Notes: generated by a model not told the origin, from the sequence alone. 9,410 nt of DNA from Helicobacteraceae bacterium (GCA_015488855.1 WFMY01000055.1:1-9410), one strand, 5' to 3'. Positions 1 through 6,476 are shown, numbered from the stretch's first letter. Translations and numbers: made by a program.

Positions 1-556
1 CGAGTTCTCGTGCTATAATCTTTCCAAACTCAGTTGTAGAACCTTGAGGGCAAGTATGTAGATCATACTCTCGCGCTAGAAGCATGATGCTCTGCATATA
101 AGCACCACAGTCCAAGAGTAAACCCTCTGCTCCATCTATGTTTGCTTTATCAGTAAAAACAAAAAAGACAGTTTGTGCACCAAACCATCTAAAGTTATCT
201 TTCCACATCTCCAAACGCGTTGCATCATCTTTTCTATCAACTTCCATAAGTTTGTAAAGTCCAGAGCCAGTAACTATGCGTCTCTTCTTATACGGATTTG
301 CCCAGTTTACTGGATAGTACTGTATAAATTGGTCACTCTCAACACCTTCATCCATCGCTTTTATGATAGCGCCTCCTACTTTGTCAAGTGTTACTTTGTC
401 ACTGATCGCATAGGTTACCCACGGTTGCATATTTGCCCCACTTGGAGTCATGGCTGCTGCTTCTAAGATCTTCTCTTGGATATCTCTTGGTACAGGTTTT
501 GGTAGGTATGCTCTTTTTGATGAGCGTGATTTTAGTGCTTGTGTTACGGTTGTCAT
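1..556 (-). CDS. Nitroreductase-family flavoprotein (C-terminal end outside window)
   Basis: 185 codons are visible on the minus strand, from an ATG at 554-556 to the left edge, with no stop, so the gene is partial at its 3' end. The start is supported by a GAGGAA Shine-Dalgarno sequence about 9 nt upstream. Family signatures: the N-terminal RSSKR at residues 11-15 (the FMN-phosphate-contacting strand in nitroreductases), TPSGANMQPW at 37-46, and CPQGS at 169-173 within a stretch resembling the 'LHTCPQG' region of the PnbA/NfnB-like branch. Such proteins are cytoplasmic homodimers that use FMN and NAD(P)H to reduce nitro compounds, quinones or other electrophiles; the physiological substrate cannot be told from sequence. 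Most members are about 200-230 residues, so roughly 20-45 residues probably lie outside. It is transcribed divergently from clpB. Family assignment is firm; the specific substrate is unknown. Confidence 0.9.
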   Translation of the reverse strand, partial: MTTVTQALKSRSSKRAYLPKPVPRDIQEKILEAAAMTPSGANMQPWVTYAISDKVTLDKVGGAIIKAMDEGVESDQFIQYYPVNWANPYKKRRIVTGSGLYKLMEVDRKDDATRLEMWKDNFRWFGAQTVFFVFTDKANIDGAEGLLLDCGAYMQSIMLLAREYDLHTCPQGSTTEFGKIIAREL

Positions 557-592
557 ATATTTAACTTCCTCATATCCCTTTTGGAGTTTGTA

Positions 593-598
593 ATTATA
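593..598 (-). promoter_or_regulatory. Candidate -10 box for the nitroreductase gene
   Basis: Read on the minus strand this is a perfect TATAAT, 36 nt upstream of the nitroreductase ATG. No good -35 hexamer sits at 16-18 bp (the best, TGATAG, matches about 3 of 6). Weak -35 elements are common in Campylobacterota, but an AT-rich spacer also yields TATAAT by chance. Confidence 0.4.
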
Positions 599-643
599 TA
601 GTAATAAAGTAAAATCTATCATACCATCTATAGACTAAGAAAA

Positions 644-664
644 CTTGACAATGATACACTCAAC
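644..664 (+). promoter_or_regulatory. HAIR-like inverted repeat, candidate HspR operator
   Basis: The arms are CTTGACA (644-650) and ACTCAAC (658-664), separated by exactly 7 nt. The HAIR operator consensus is CTTGAGT-N7-ACTCAAG, so 11 of 14 arm positions agree and the spacing is identical. The site covers the -35 box and the promoter spacer, where a bound repressor would exclude RNA polymerase. HspR (MerR family) is known to repress chaperone genes including clpB in Campylobacter. Part of the left-arm match is the -35 hexamer itself, which lowers its independent weight. Confidence 0.6.
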
Positions 665-674
665 TTGATATAAT
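645..674 (+). promoter_or_regulatory. Consensus sigma-70 promoter of clpB
   Basis: TTGACA at 645-650 and TATAAT at 669-674 are both perfect matches to the consensus, separated by 18 bp. Transcription would begin near 681, about 20 nt before the clpB ATG at 703. Such a complete promoter is unusual in this AT-rich, weak -35 group. It suggests high basal strength held down by a repressor, in keeping with the inverted repeat that overlaps it. Confidence 0.8.
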
Positions 675-690
675 GTTGAAATTTAAAAAA

Positions 691-696
691 AAAGGA
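691..696 (+). promoter_or_regulatory. Ribosome binding site that fixes the clpB start
   Basis: AAAGGA lies 6 nt before the ATG at 703. An in-frame ATG at 673 overlaps the -10 box of the clpB promoter and would lie upstream of the expected transcript start, so translation should begin at 703. Confidence 0.75.
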
Positions 697-702
697 TTTC
701 CA

Positions 703-3231
703 ATGAATAATAATATATTTGAAAAATTAACACATAATATGACAGAATCAATAGAATCTGCTTTATCTTTAGCATTACACAATAAGAATCAGGAGGTTGA
801 TCCTCTACACTTTATCTGGGCACTTTTAGCTAACTCAAATTCTGTTCTCAATCAGATGTTCAATAAGATGAATGTCGATAAAACAGCAATAGAATTAGAT
901 GTAAGAAGTATGGCAGAAAAACTTCCTAAGTCTTCTTCGGTAAATAAAGAAAATATAAAACTCTCTCGTACATTTGTCCAAACACTTGAGGGTGGTGCAG
1001 GTTTGATGACTAAAAATGGTGATAGTTTTTTAGCAGTTGATACTTACTTACTTGCAAACTTAAATAGTGAACCATTTAGTGGTATTTTCAAAAAATATAT
1101 AGATGTCAATGAGTTTGCAAAAAATATAGAGGCCGCTCGTGGGGGTGCAAAAGTTGATTCTCAAAGTGCAGATGAGACGCATGAAGCCTTAGAAAAATAT
1201 GGGATTGACTTAACAGCACAGGCACATGATGGAAAGCTTTCTCCCGTGATAGGGCGTGATGAAGAGATAAGTCGAATGATGCAAATACTTATCCGTAAAA
1301 CCAAAAATAATCCTATGTTGCTTGGTGAACCAGGTGTTGGCAAAACTGCTCTTGTAGAGGGTTTGGCTCAGCGTATCGCAGACAATAATGTTCCAACATC
1401 ACTACAAAATAAAAAATTAATAGCTCTTGATATGAGTGCACTCATAGCTGGTGCAAAATACAGAGGTGAGTTTGAAGATAGACTCAAAGCTGTTATAGAT
1501 GAGGTGCAAGAAAGTGGTAACATTATCCTCTTTATAGATGAAATTCATACCATTGTAGGTGCTGGTGCATCAGAGGGTAGTATGGATGCAGCAAATATCT
1601 TAAAACCTGCTCTTGCTCGTGGTGAACTTCATACTATTGGAGCAACAACACTCAAGGAGTATAGAAAGTATTTTGAAAAAGATGCAGCACTTCAAAGAAG
1701 ATTTTTACCTATTAACTTAGATGAGCCAACGGTAAATCAATCATTGCAGATTCTTCGTGGTATCAAAGGAAGACTTGAAACGCATCACAATGTAACTATT
1801 ACAGATAGTGCACTCGTGGCAGCCGCAAAGCTGAGTGACAGATACATTGCAGATAGATTTTTACCAGATAAAGCGATAGACCTTATTGATGAGGCAGCAG
1901 CTGAGCTTAAGATGCAGATAGAGAGTGAACCTCATGCCCTGAGTGCTGCAAAAAGAAAAAGTAGTGAGCTTCATGTAGAACAAGAAGCCCTCAAAATGGA
2001 ACATACTCCAGCGAATGAAAAACGCTTAGAGGAGATCATAAAAGAGTTAGCAGATGTAGATGAAAAAGTGCGTGATTTAGAAGCACAGTTCGCAACTGAA
2101 AAAGATGTATTTGATAAAATATCAAGCATAAAGTTAGAGATAGAATCAAAACGACGCGAGGCACAAAGTGCTAAAAACAGTTCTGATTTTAACCGTGCAG
2201 CTGAGATAGAGTATGGAGAGATTCCTAAACTCATAGAAGAGGAAAAAAGTATCAATCAAAACTGGGATAAGCTTCAAAAAGAGGGTACTTTACTTAAAAA
2301 TAGTGTAGATGAAGAGTCCATAGCTAGTATCATCTCAAGATGGACAAATATACCAGTTAACAAAATGTTAGAGAGTGAAAAACAAAAAGTACTCCATGTT
2401 CAAGCTGAATTAGATAAAGAGGTTGTGGGACAAAGAGATGCAACCTTCGCCGTAAGTAGAGCGATCAAAAGAAACAAAGCAGGACTCTCTGATGGGGAAA
2501 GACCAATCGGTAGTTTTCTCTTTTTGGGACCAACTGGTGTTGGTAAAACGCAGACAGCAAAAACATTGGCAAAATTCTTGTTTGACTCTCAAGATGCAAT
2601 GATACGCATAGATATGAGTGAGTATATGGACAAAGCATCTGTTTCCCGTCTTGTAGGTGCTGCACCTGGATATGTAGGTTATGAAGAGGGTGGACAACTC
2701 ACTGAAGCTGTACGAAGAAAACCATATAGTGTGATACTCTTTGATGAGGTAGAAAAAGCACATCCAGATGTTTTCAATATCTTACTGCAAGTGCTTGATG
2801 ATGGACGCTTAACGGACAATAAAGGGGTAACAGTTGACTTTACAAATACTATCATCATCTTGACATCAAATATCAAAGAAGATGAGGTTAAAAGTGCCTT
2901 CAAGCCTGAGTTCATCAATAGACTTGATGATATCGTTGTGTTTAATGAACTCTCACAAGACAATATACGAGGTATTGTCGATATATTCTTTAAAGAGATA
3001 GCAGACAAATTAGCTACGCGTGATATTGAGTTGAGTTTGAGTGCTAGTGCATCTGAGTATATCGCAGAGGCAGGATTTGACCCTGTGTATGGTGCAAGAC
3101 CATTGAAACGCGCGCTTTATGAGATCGTTGAAGATAGATTGGCTGACTTGATTCTTGAGGGTAAAATAGAAGAAGGCGCAAAAGTTTTCTTTGATATGAA
3201 AGATGGTGAGGTAGATGTTACCATTTCGTAA
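703..3231 (+). CDS. clpB: ATP-dependent chaperone ClpB (Hsp100 disaggregase)
   Basis: This 842-residue cytoplasmic hexameric AAA+ protein extracts polypeptides from aggregates together with DnaK/DnaJ/GrpE. Visible in order: a Clp N-domain (about 1-145); NBD1 with Walker A GEPGVGKT (208-215), pore-loop tyrosine Y253 in KYRGEFE, Walker B ending D279-E280 and arginine fingers R332/R333; the charged coiled-coil M-domain (about 400-520) that separates ClpB from ClpA; then NBD2 with Walker A GPTGVGKT (609-616), pore loop GYVGY (Y657), Walker B D681-E682, sensor-1 N723, arginine finger R740 and sensor-2 GAR (797-799). All catalytic residues are present. Numbering follows E. coli ClpB to within 4 residues up to Y657, then falls 16 behind at the arginine finger, so about 20 residues are missing between sensor 1 and the PEFINR motif. 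Start 703 was chosen over an in-frame ATG at 673 because the latter lies in the -10 box. A strong promoter with an HspR-like operator precedes it. Confidence 0.97.
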   Translation: MNNNIFEKLTHNMTESIESALSLALHNKNQEVDPLHFIWALLANSNSVLNQMFNKMNVDKTAIELDVRSMAEKLPKSSSVNKENIKLSRTFVQTLEGGAGLMTKNGDSFLAVDTYLLANLNSEPFSGIFKKYIDVNEFAKNIEAARGGAKVDSQSADETHEALEKYGIDLTAQAHDGKLSPVIGRDEEISRMMQILIRKTKNNPMLLGEPGVGKTALVEGLAQRIADNNVPTSLQNKKLIALDMSALIAGAKYRGEFEDRLKAVIDEVQESGNIILFIDEIHTIVGAGASEGSMDAANILKPALARGELHTIGATTLKEYRKYFEKDAALQRRFLPINLDEPTVNQSLQILRGIKGRLETHHNVTITDSALVAAAKLSDRYIADRFLPDKAIDLIDEAAAELKMQIESEPHALSAAKRKSSELHVEQEALKMEHTPANEKRLEEIIKELADVDEKVRDLEAQFATEKDVFDKISSIKLEIESKRREAQSAKNSSDFNRAAEIEYGEIPKLIEEEKSINQNWDKLQKEGTLLKNSVDEESIASIISRWTNIPVNKMLESEKQKVLHVQAELDKEVVGQRDATFAVSRAIKRNKAGLSDGERPIGSFLFLGPTGVGKTQTAKTLAKFLFDSQDAMIRIDMSEYMDKASVSRLVGAAPGYVGYEEGGQLTEAVRRKPYSVILFDEVEKAHPDVFNILLQVLDDGRLTDNKGVTVDFTNTIIILTSNIKEDEVKSAFKPEFINRLDDIVVFNELSQDNIRGIVDIFFKEIADKLATRDIELSLSASASEYIAEAGFDPVYGARPLKRALYEIVEDRLADLILEGKIEEGAKVFFDMKDGEVDVTIS

Positions 3232-3254
3232 GATATGAGAGATATAATACATTT

Positions 3255-3608
3255 ATGAAATATATATTTATCTCTTTGCTTTTTGTCTCCTCCTTATTTG
3301 CGTGTACAGGAGACTGTCTTACTTGTCATCCAAAACTTGTCCCTACTATAGAGACTGATACTCGGCATAAACCTATGCTCGGATGCATAGAGTGCCATTC
3401 AGCTGAGCCAAATGCTATGGCTGAGTGTGGGGATGATTGTTTTTCTTGTCACCCTATGTCTAAGATAAATGGTGCTAATGTAAGGCAACATGATGTGATT
3501 CAAACTTGTGTAGATTGTCATGTCAACGCAGATAAAAAGATGCTTGATATCTCCTCTTCGCATGAGCAATCTCAAAGTGATTCACTCAAAGAGTTTTTAA
3601 ATTATTAG
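3255..3608 (+). CDS. Small exported tetrahaem cytochrome c with a duplicated dihaem module
   Basis: This 117-residue protein has a short signal peptide (hydrophobic residues 3-15) and four CxxCH haem c attachment motifs at 21-25, 44-48, 62-66 and 85-89, so it should be a periplasmic electron carrier or redox-partner subunit. Residues 17-57 and 58-98 form two ungapped 41-residue repeats: both have an extra Cys four residues before the first haem Cys (C17, C58), CxxCHP, a lone His (H38, H79; likely distal haem ligands) and a second CxxCH. Eleven of 41 positions are identical. A Ser/Glu-rich tail of about 20 residues follows. No strong Shine-Dalgarno sequence is visible; the start was chosen because it gives the signal peptide. 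It begins 23 nt after clpB and may be read through from it. C17 could be a lipobox cysteine (LFAC), but its counterpart C58 argues for a role in the module itself. No named family or enzyme partner is recognised. Confidence 0.85.
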   Translation: MKYIFISLLFVSSLFACTGDCLTCHPKLVPTIETDTRHKPMLGCIECHSAEPNAMAECGDDCFSCHPMSKINGANVRQHDVIQTCVDCHVNADKKMLDISSSHEQSQSDSLKEFLNY

Positions 3609-3609
3609 C

Positions 3610-3626
3610 ACAAACTTAGAGTTTGT
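3610..3626. terminator. Hairpin between convergent genes, possible bidirectional terminator
   Basis: A perfect 7-bp inverted repeat, ACAAACT (3610-3616) and AGTTTGT (3620-3626), has a 3-nt loop. It lies just after the cytochrome stop codon (3606-3608), and the stop of the opposing transpeptidase gene (3616-3618) falls at the stem/loop junction. Neither side has the T-run expected of an intrinsic terminator and the stem is only moderately GC-containing, so termination is a guess from position. Confidence 0.35.
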
Positions 3627-4533
3627 CATAAACAAGCATATACTCACCTGCTAATTCATAATTTTTTGGATTTTTAGGTGGTTTTTTATAGGGATGAATC
3701 CATGAACCATTTCTGTAAAGATGCTTGAAAAAAACAAGGTTGTTATCAAGAAATTTATTGAGTGCATTACTCATTCTTATGCAGCCATGAGAGGCAGGTG
3801 TACCAAAGGATTTTCTAGATATATGCGTGTGAATTGCGAAATTTAGTTTGTCCGTGATGAGTTTGTAGTTTTTTTTATCTTTTATCTTTTTACCATTTTT
3901 AAAAGTGTTGTATCTGATGCTTTTTTGCTTACCAAAGAAAAATACAAATCTATCCTTTTTACCATAAGGCATCGTATAGTTATCATTATATATTTTTCCT
4001 TTAGAACGCCATCCACTAACAATGGGAAAAAACCCTACTGGAGTTTTTAAAAAATGATCTTCGCCTTTTTTGACCTCTTTCTCTCTCTCCATATTTCCAC
4101 TAGAAATAAAGTCAAAACCAATAGGCTCAAGTGTTTTTATGTCATTATTCCAAAGAAGTAGCAAAAAAACTTGTTTTGATAGATCAACTGCAGTGACAAA
4201 CTGGGATGAAGTAAGATGATATATCTCTTTGCGCATACGCAACTGAAGTTTTGTTATGTAGTTGTCATCCAAAAGAAATCTAGCATTACGCTTTTTAATC
4301 GCATTCTTAACATATCTTTTTTGCATAAAATTGGAAAGACGAAGACTATAACATTTGTCTCCTTTATCCTTACATGCTTTTTCTAAAGACTTCACATAGT
4401 ACTTGTTGTAGAGTGGTTCAAGAAAAACTTTGTTATAAAAATCTCTTTGAATCTGTTTTATGTTGAAACCTGATGCATTGATAATAACTGATATAAATAA
4501 AAAGATAAATAATATTTTTTGAAAACCGAACAA
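3616..4533 (-). CDS. L,D-transpeptidase (YkuD) family periplasmic protein
   Basis: This 305-residue protein has an N-terminal signal sequence (hydrophobic residues 7-19) and a YkuD catalytic domain over roughly 120-275. The signature is H235-T-H237 followed by SHGCIRM at 248-254, giving catalytic Cys251 with His235 or His237 and the conserved S-H-G-C-x-R. Family members cut or exchange peptidoglycan stem peptides: L,D-transpeptidases form 3-3 crosslinks or attach proteins, while Campylobacter/Helicobacter relatives (Pgp2, Csd6) act as L,D-carboxypeptidases that shape the cell. Which activity this one has cannot be decided here. The N-terminal part (21-120) is Lys/Arg-rich and contains C54 and C61; I recognise no domain in it. 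The start is TTG, chosen because an AAAGG ribosome binding site lies 7 nt upstream, an in-frame TAG sits just above, and the next in-frame Met (M70) would delete the signal peptide. It converges on the cytochrome and diverges from the thioredoxin-like gene. Confidence 0.88.
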   Translation of the reverse strand: MFGFQKILFIFLFISVIINASGFNIKQIQRDFYNKVFLEPLYNKYYVKSLEKACKDKGDKCYSLRLSNFMQKRYVKNAIKKRNARFLLDDNYITKLQLRMRKEIYHLTSSQFVTAVDLSKQVFLLLLWNNDIKTLEPIGFDFISSGNMEREKEVKKGEDHFLKTPVGFFPIVSGWRSKGKIYNDNYTMPYGKKDRFVFFFGKQKSIRYNTFKNGKKIKDKKNYKLITDKLNFAIHTHISRKSFGTPASHGCIRMSNALNKFLDNNLVFFKHLYRNGSWIHPYKKPPKNPKNYELAGEYMLVYDKL

Positions 4534-4540
4534 TATTAAA

Positions 4541-4545
4541 CCTTT
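4541..4545 (-). promoter_or_regulatory. Ribosome binding site deciding a TTG start
   Basis: AAAGG on the minus strand lies 7 nt before the TTG at 4531-4533. It is the only plausible initiation signal upstream of the signal peptide of the transpeptidase-family gene. Confidence 0.65.
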
Positions 4546-4566
4546 CTAAGAATAAACTTTTTTGGA

Positions 4567-4572
4567 ATTATA
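4567..4572 (-). promoter_or_regulatory. Candidate -10 box for the L,D-transpeptidase gene
   Basis: A perfect TATAAT on the minus strand, 33 nt upstream of the TTG start, would give a leader of about 25 nt containing the AAAGG site. No good -35 is seen at normal spacing. It lies within 4 bp of a candidate plus-strand -10 (TATATT, 4576-4581), so the two promoters may compete for polymerase. Confidence 0.45.
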
Positions 4573-4611
4573 ACTTATATTGTGTAAATGTGGATTAGTA
4601 TACAATGGCAT

Positions 4612-4932
4612 ATGCAAACAATACAAAATATACAAAACACAATCAAAGAAAACTTAGCAGTGATGGTTTATTTCTCAGCACCAACTTGTAATGTGTGTCA
4701 TGCACTTAAACCTAAACTCTTAGATGCTCTAGAATCTAACTTTAGTGACTTTAAAGTTGAGAGTGTTGATATCTCAGTTGAGGAAGATATAGCACCACAT
4801 TTTGGTATCTTTGCTATCCCTACTGTGCTTATATTCCTCGATGGTAAAGAGTTTTTGAGAAAGTCTCGTCACATGAGTGTTGATGAGGTAATTCGAGAGA
4901 TAAAAAGACCCTATGAGATTATGACTTCTTAA
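4612..4932 (+). CDS. Thioredoxin-like protein with a CNVC active site
   Basis: From the ATG at 4612 this is 106 residues, the normal size of a thioredoxin. After a beta strand (about 15-21) comes the redox motif C26-N-V-C29 in the context SAPTCNVC, then the helix HALKPKLLDAL, and the cis-proline loop AIPTV (P70) before the last beta strands. No signal peptide is seen, so it is probably cytoplasmic and acts as a disulfide reductase or in thiol redox control. CNVC differs from the CGPC of housekeeping thioredoxins, so its redox potential and partners are likely different. An in-frame ATG at 4588 would add MWISIQWH; I prefer 4612 because those eight residues do not look like thioredoxin sequence, but neither start has a Shine-Dalgarno sequence. 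The gene diverges from the transpeptidase gene; no functional link between them is evident. Confidence 0.85.
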   Translation: MQTIQNIQNTIKENLAVMVYFSAPTCNVCHALKPKLLDALESNFSDFKVESVDISVEEDIAPHFGIFAIPTVLIFLDGKEFLRKSRHMSVDEVIREIKRPYEIMTS

Positions 4933-4942
4933 CTTAGCCTAC

Positions 4943-4970
4943 TCTAAAACTACTTTGGTATAATTTTAGA
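4943..4970 (+). repeat. Inverted repeat spanning the porin-mod promoter, candidate operator
   Basis: TCTAAAA (4943-4949) and TTTTAGA (4964-4970) are perfect 7-nt inverted arms separated by 14 nt that enclose the extended -10. A further TTTAGA at 4976-4981 repeats the right arm 11 bp downstream, one helical turn. It does not resemble the E. coli ModE site. The arms are AT-rich, so chance occurrence is possible. Confidence 0.35.
4956..4964 (+). promoter_or_regulatory. Extended -10 promoter for the porin-mod operon
   Basis: TGGTATAAT gives a full extended -10 (TGn plus TATAAT at 4959-4964), about 25 nt before the porin start. The -35 is weak (TTAGCC at 4934-4939 with a 19-bp spacer), as expected for an extended -10 promoter. 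Transcription would begin near 4971. Confidence 0.65.
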
Positions 4971-4989
4971 AAAAATTTAGATACAAAGA

Positions 4990-6468
4990 ATGCATATGGT
5001 TCCTACTTTTTTCAAGATGATTGTTACTACACTTCTCTTAATTTTGCTTAGTAGTGTTTTGGATGCAAGTGAGAGCGTAAGGTCTGCACTAAAATCCAAT
5101 GCTCAGTTGCTTTATAATATCAAACAAAAAGATGTTCAAAGCATTAAAGAGATGTTTAAGAAGGGTGAGATTTATAGTCGTTTAAGAAGTAATAACTTCT
5201 ATTATGCTTATGCAACACCAGATTTAAGCCATAAAACACAGTTTGTATCAGCCATAGGAGCGAGTTTTGTTTATAAATCTGCATCATTAAATGGTTTTGA
5301 CTTCAATATTGCTCTTTATGGTTCTCAGGCTTATTTTAATGCGTCTCGCTTAGGAGATATAAAGTATCTCAAAGCAAGTAAGGATCTTTTAAGTAGATAC
5401 AAGTATGCAAATGGCGGTTCAACCTCTTTGTTTGCCTTTGGACAAGCAAATCTGCGTTACAAACTTTCTAAGACTCGTTTAACTATAGGTCGTCAGCTTG
5501 TAGAAAGCTTTTATGCAAAAAGTAATGATACAAAAATGATACCAAATACTTTTGATGGAGTTGTTTTGCAAACCAAAGATATACCTCATACTTACCTAAG
5601 CTTAGCCTACCTAACAAAGCAAAAACTTCGTGATCATGAAAAGAGTCATTCTGTTTTGATGTATGGGGATAGCAACTCCACTTCGGGGGTAAATAGAGCT
5701 CAGTGGACACAAAATGATGATAGTGCTATGCACAAGGGTTTGACTTATACAGCTTTAAAAGCAGCAGGTAAACCAACAGATGCACCACTTATTTTAGTAG
5801 ATTTGAAAAATGATTCCATATCGAATCTGAGTCAAAACTATTCTTCCTATCTAGTCCCAGAACTTTTGGCACAAGTGATGGCTGAATTTAACTACAAGAT
5901 AAAATTTGATGGTTTTAGTCTAAGTCCTGGAGTGAGATATATACAGCAATTTGACAATGGTGCTGGTGCAGTTGGTGGTGCATCTATTAATCTTAAAGGA
6001 CTCTCTGGTTATAAAAATCAAAACTCCCTTAACTCTTCTATGTTAGGATTTAGACTTGTAACTCGTTTTGACAAATTTAAAATTAACTTAGCCTATACAG
6101 GAGTAGCAAATAAGTCTGACTTAGTTACACCTTGGCGTGCCTTTGCTACAAATGGCTATACTCGCTCTATGGGTGTGTACAACTGGAGGGCAAATGTTAA
6201 AAGTTACCGCTTAGAGTTAGTGTATGGAGCAAACTCTAAAGGGATATATAAGGATGGCTTTATCCAAACATCCGTTCTTTATATGAATGGAGATAGTGCT
6301 AAAGATGAAACAGATAGTATGCTATATTACCTTGGCTATATAAAAAATCTCAAATCAGCTCCAGAATTTCAATACAGAGTTCGTTTAGGCTATAGAGAAT
6401 TTATCGGTACTTCAAATACTATCTCCTCTTACCTTGACTCTCGTTTTGAGTTAGATTATCTTTTTTAG
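4990..6468 (+). CDS. OprD-like outer-membrane porin
   Basis: This 492-residue protein has a signal peptide (hydrophobic 9-24, likely cleavage near DASES at 25-29) and no cysteines. It is rich in alternating aromatic/polar strands typical of a beta-barrel and ends in a phenylalanine (ELDYLF), the usual outer-membrane insertion signal. Segments recalling the OprD family are the pre-barrel helix followed by GEIYSRLRSNNFYY (59-72), the RLTIGRQ strand (163-169) and TKMIPNTFDGVVL (181-193). OprD-type channels pass small solutes, often amino or organic acids; the solute here is not evident. A second ATG six bases downstream (4996) is an equally plausible start, having AAAGAA 5 nt before it. The stop codon overlaps the ribosome binding site of modA, so porin and molybdate genes share one transcript, which suggests a role in oxyanion entry (inference). 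Confidence 0.82.
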   Translation: MHMVPTFFKMIVTTLLLILLSSVLDASESVRSALKSNAQLLYNIKQKDVQSIKEMFKKGEIYSRLRSNNFYYAYATPDLSHKTQFVSAIGASFVYKSASLNGFDFNIALYGSQAYFNASRLGDIKYLKASKDLLSRYKYANGGSTSLFAFGQANLRYKLSKTRLTIGRQLVESFYAKSNDTKMIPNTFDGVVLQTKDIPHTYLSLAYLTKQKLRDHEKSHSVLMYGDSNSTSGVNRAQWTQNDDSAMHKGLTYTALKAAGKPTDAPLILVDLKNDSISNLSQNYSSYLVPELLAQVMAEFNYKIKFDGFSLSPGVRYIQQFDNGAGAVGGASINLKGLSGYKNQNSLNSSMLGFRLVTRFDKFKINLAYTGVANKSDLVTPWRAFATNGYTRSMGVYNWRANVKSYRLELVYGANSKGIYKDGFIQTSVLYMNGDSAKDETDSMLYYLGYIKNLKSAPEFQYRVRLGYREFIGTSNTISSYLDSRFELDYLF

Positions 6469-6476
6469 GATGGCTT

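Noticed and set aside
173..466. 97-codon plus-strand open frame
   Set aside because: It lies antisense to the clear nitroreductase coding sequence and has no recognisable protein features or start signal.
3218..3248. Promoter TTACCA-19-TATAAT before the cytochrome gene
   Set aside because: The -35 is poor, the spacer long, and the -10 is only 6 nt from the ATG; not strong enough to annotate, though noted as a possibility.
2410..3252. Minus-strand open frames opposite the end of clpB
   Set aside because: They overlap conserved clpB codons (NBD2, sensor 2), have unlikely compositions and no ribosome binding sites, and so are shadow frames.
3300..3308. Lipobox (LFAC) making the cytochrome a lipoprotein
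   Set aside because: The -2 Phe is atypical, and the Cys has an exact counterpart (C58) in the second internal repeat, so it is better explained as part of the haem module. It is not excluded.
4943..4989. ModE operator or molybdenum-cofactor riboswitch upstream of the porin-mod operon
   Set aside because: No sequence like the E. coli ModE palindrome is present, and the leader of about 20 nt is far too short for a Moco riboswitch.
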